Source: AP-15 sp963788085
GTDB lineage: Bacteria > Pseudomonadota > Alphaproteobacteria > ATCC43930 > CGMCC-115725
Assembly: GCA_963788085.1 (NCBI GenBank)
Contig: CAWBFS010000007.1
Coordinates: forward strand, 186,001-250,000
DNA: 64,000 nt
Direction of reading: 5' to 3'
Shown piece after piece: positions 63,459-64,000 of the stretch (within the stretch, counting starts at the first letter, position 1; the number at the start of each line of letters is the position of its first letter). The position numbers and the translations under genes are program-made. Below the pieces are notes generated by a model, which saw nothing but the letters and a program-made list of their open reading frames with translations, was not told the DNA's origin and ran no database searches.

Positions 63459-63875
63459 ATGGCGACACTGAAGAATTCCAAGACCGAGGAGAACCTCAAA
63501 GCGGCGTTCGCCGGCGAGAGCCAGGCCAATCGCCGCTATCTGTATTTCGCCCAGAAGGCGGATATCGAGGGCTACAACGACGTATCGGCGGTCTTCCGCT
63601 CGACCGCCGAAGGCGAGACCGGGCATGCTCACGGTCATCTCGAATATCTCGAGGAAGTCGGCGACCCGGCGACCGGCAGGCCGATCGGAGCGACTGCGGA
63701 TAATTTGCGCGCCGCGATTGCCGGCGAAACGCACGAATACACCGATATGTATCCGGGAATGGCCAGGACGGCTCGCGAGGAAGGCTTCGAAGAAATTTCC
63801 GAGTGGTTTGAGACGCTCGCAAAGGCGGAGAAGTCCCACGCCGGCCGCTTCCAAAAGGCGCTCGACGCCCTCTGA
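63459..63875 (+). CDS. Rubrerythrin (short form)
   Basis: This is a di-iron peroxidase of the rubrerythrin family, here without the C-terminal rubredoxin domain, so the electron donor must be separate. From MATLKNSKTEENLKAAFAGE (ATG at 63459, behind GGAGAG) it has 138 residues. Iron ligands are visible in AFAGESQANRRYLYFA, STAEGETGHAHGHLEYL, AIAGETHEYTDMYPGM and LAKAEKSHAGRF. It lies 220 bp after irr, which in alphaproteobacteria often controls such genes. A strong terminator follows. Confidence 0.93.
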   Translation: MATLKNSKTEENLKAAFAGESQANRRYLYFAQKADIEGYNDVSAVFRSTAEGETGHAHGHLEYLEEVGDPATGRPIGATADNLRAAIAGETHEYTDMYPGMARTAREEGFEEISEWFETLAKAEKSHAGRFQKALDAL

Positions 63876-63904
63876 TCCGGCGGCGCCGACACCCGTTGGA
63901 GTAA

Positions 63905-63937
63905 GGGCGCAGGAGCGATAGGTTTCTGCGCCCTTTT
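63905..63937 (+). terminator. Intrinsic terminator after rubrerythrin
   Basis: GGGCGCAG (63905-63912) and CTGCGCCC (63926-63933) form an 8 bp stem with a 13-base loop, followed by TTTT. It lies 30 bp after the rubrerythrin stop. Confidence 0.8.
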
Positions 63938-63960
63938 GTGAGCGGACGAGAGAGCAATCA

Positions 63961-64000
63961 ATGAGAGAGGGCAGTCTCGAAGCCCCTACCCGGCATCGCA
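63961..64000 (+). CDS. Start of a probable (Fe-S) oxidoreductase gene (partial)
   Basis: A frame from the ATG at 63961, preceded by a purine-rich stretch, begins MREGSLEAPTRHR and runs off the window. This N-terminus matches my recollection of heterodisulfide-reductase-like iron-sulfur proteins that commonly follow rubrerythrin in alphaproteobacteria. Only 13 residues are visible, so the call rests on context. Confidence 0.45.
   Translation, partial: MREGSLEAPTRHR

Overview
This 64 kb window is GC-rich, densely packed bacterial chromosome. Gene content and order point to an alphaproteobacterium, probably near the Rhodospirillales. Markers are a MucR/Ros regulator, Fur and Irr, the OlsB/OlsA ornithine-lipid pair, a bactofilin, and two conserved runs: nfu-tsaB-rimI-mucR-fur-olsBA-miaB-phoH-ybeY-corC-lnt-xre-metK-trmB and rimP-nusA-ylxR-infB-rbfA-truB-rpsO-pnp. 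No rRNA or tRNA genes and no CRISPR arrays were seen. Family assignments were made by reading translations, not by database search.

Layout. 0-3.5 kb: type II secretion/pilus assembly (gspF, gspE, prepilin peptidase). 3.5-6.1 kb: a methyltransferase, creA and a YihY membrane protein. 6.2-9.5 kb (minus): a signalling operon of histidine kinase, double-domain KaiC-like ATPase, single-domain response regulator and isochorismatase-like hydrolase. 9.7-14.5 kb (minus): adenosine-kinase-like PfkB protein, glgX and a lactonase-type beta-propeller. 14.6-23.8 kb: EI24 protein, bactofilin plus a decayed bactofilin fragment, mgtC, nth, DUF2244, dapB, a cobalt-type nitrile hydratase set, murJ and trpS. 24-29.2 kb: a TSUP transporter with a TIGR02186-type partner, UspA, Nfu, TsaB, RimI, MucR and Fur. 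29.2-39.1 kb: OlsB/OlsA, then miaB to trmB, mostly with overlapping stops and starts. 39.2-46.5 kb: a mobile or degenerate cluster inserted between trmB and rimP. 46.6-56.2 kb: the rimP-nusA-infB-rpsO-pnp translation operon. 56.2-64 kb: a glycerophosphodiesterase, a nitronate-monooxygenase-like protein, a DUF1800/DUF1501/NHL-repeat cluster, Irr and rubrerythrin, and the start of a probable Fe-S protein.

The 39.2-46.5 kb cluster holds an internally deleted hsdM, a frameshifted ISNCY-type transposase, a palindromic dispersed repeat, an IS630-type transposase, an unrecognised gene of about 540 codons with a C-terminal winged helix and a divergent small partner, and a decayed IS701-type transposase.

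A striking property is the number of single-base frameshifts in genes whose homology simply continues in another frame: gspE, creA, the kinase, the KaiC-like gene (twice), the PfkB gene, the lactonase, hsdM, the IS genes, nusA, ylxR, rbfA, truB, pnp and the GDPD gene. They cluster at 1-14 kb and 39-57 kb; I saw none in genes at 14.6-39 kb or 57-64 kb. Because nusA, infB-operon genes and pnp are core functions, uneven sequence accuracy is the simplest explanation. Ranges for these genes therefore cover the whole homologous span.
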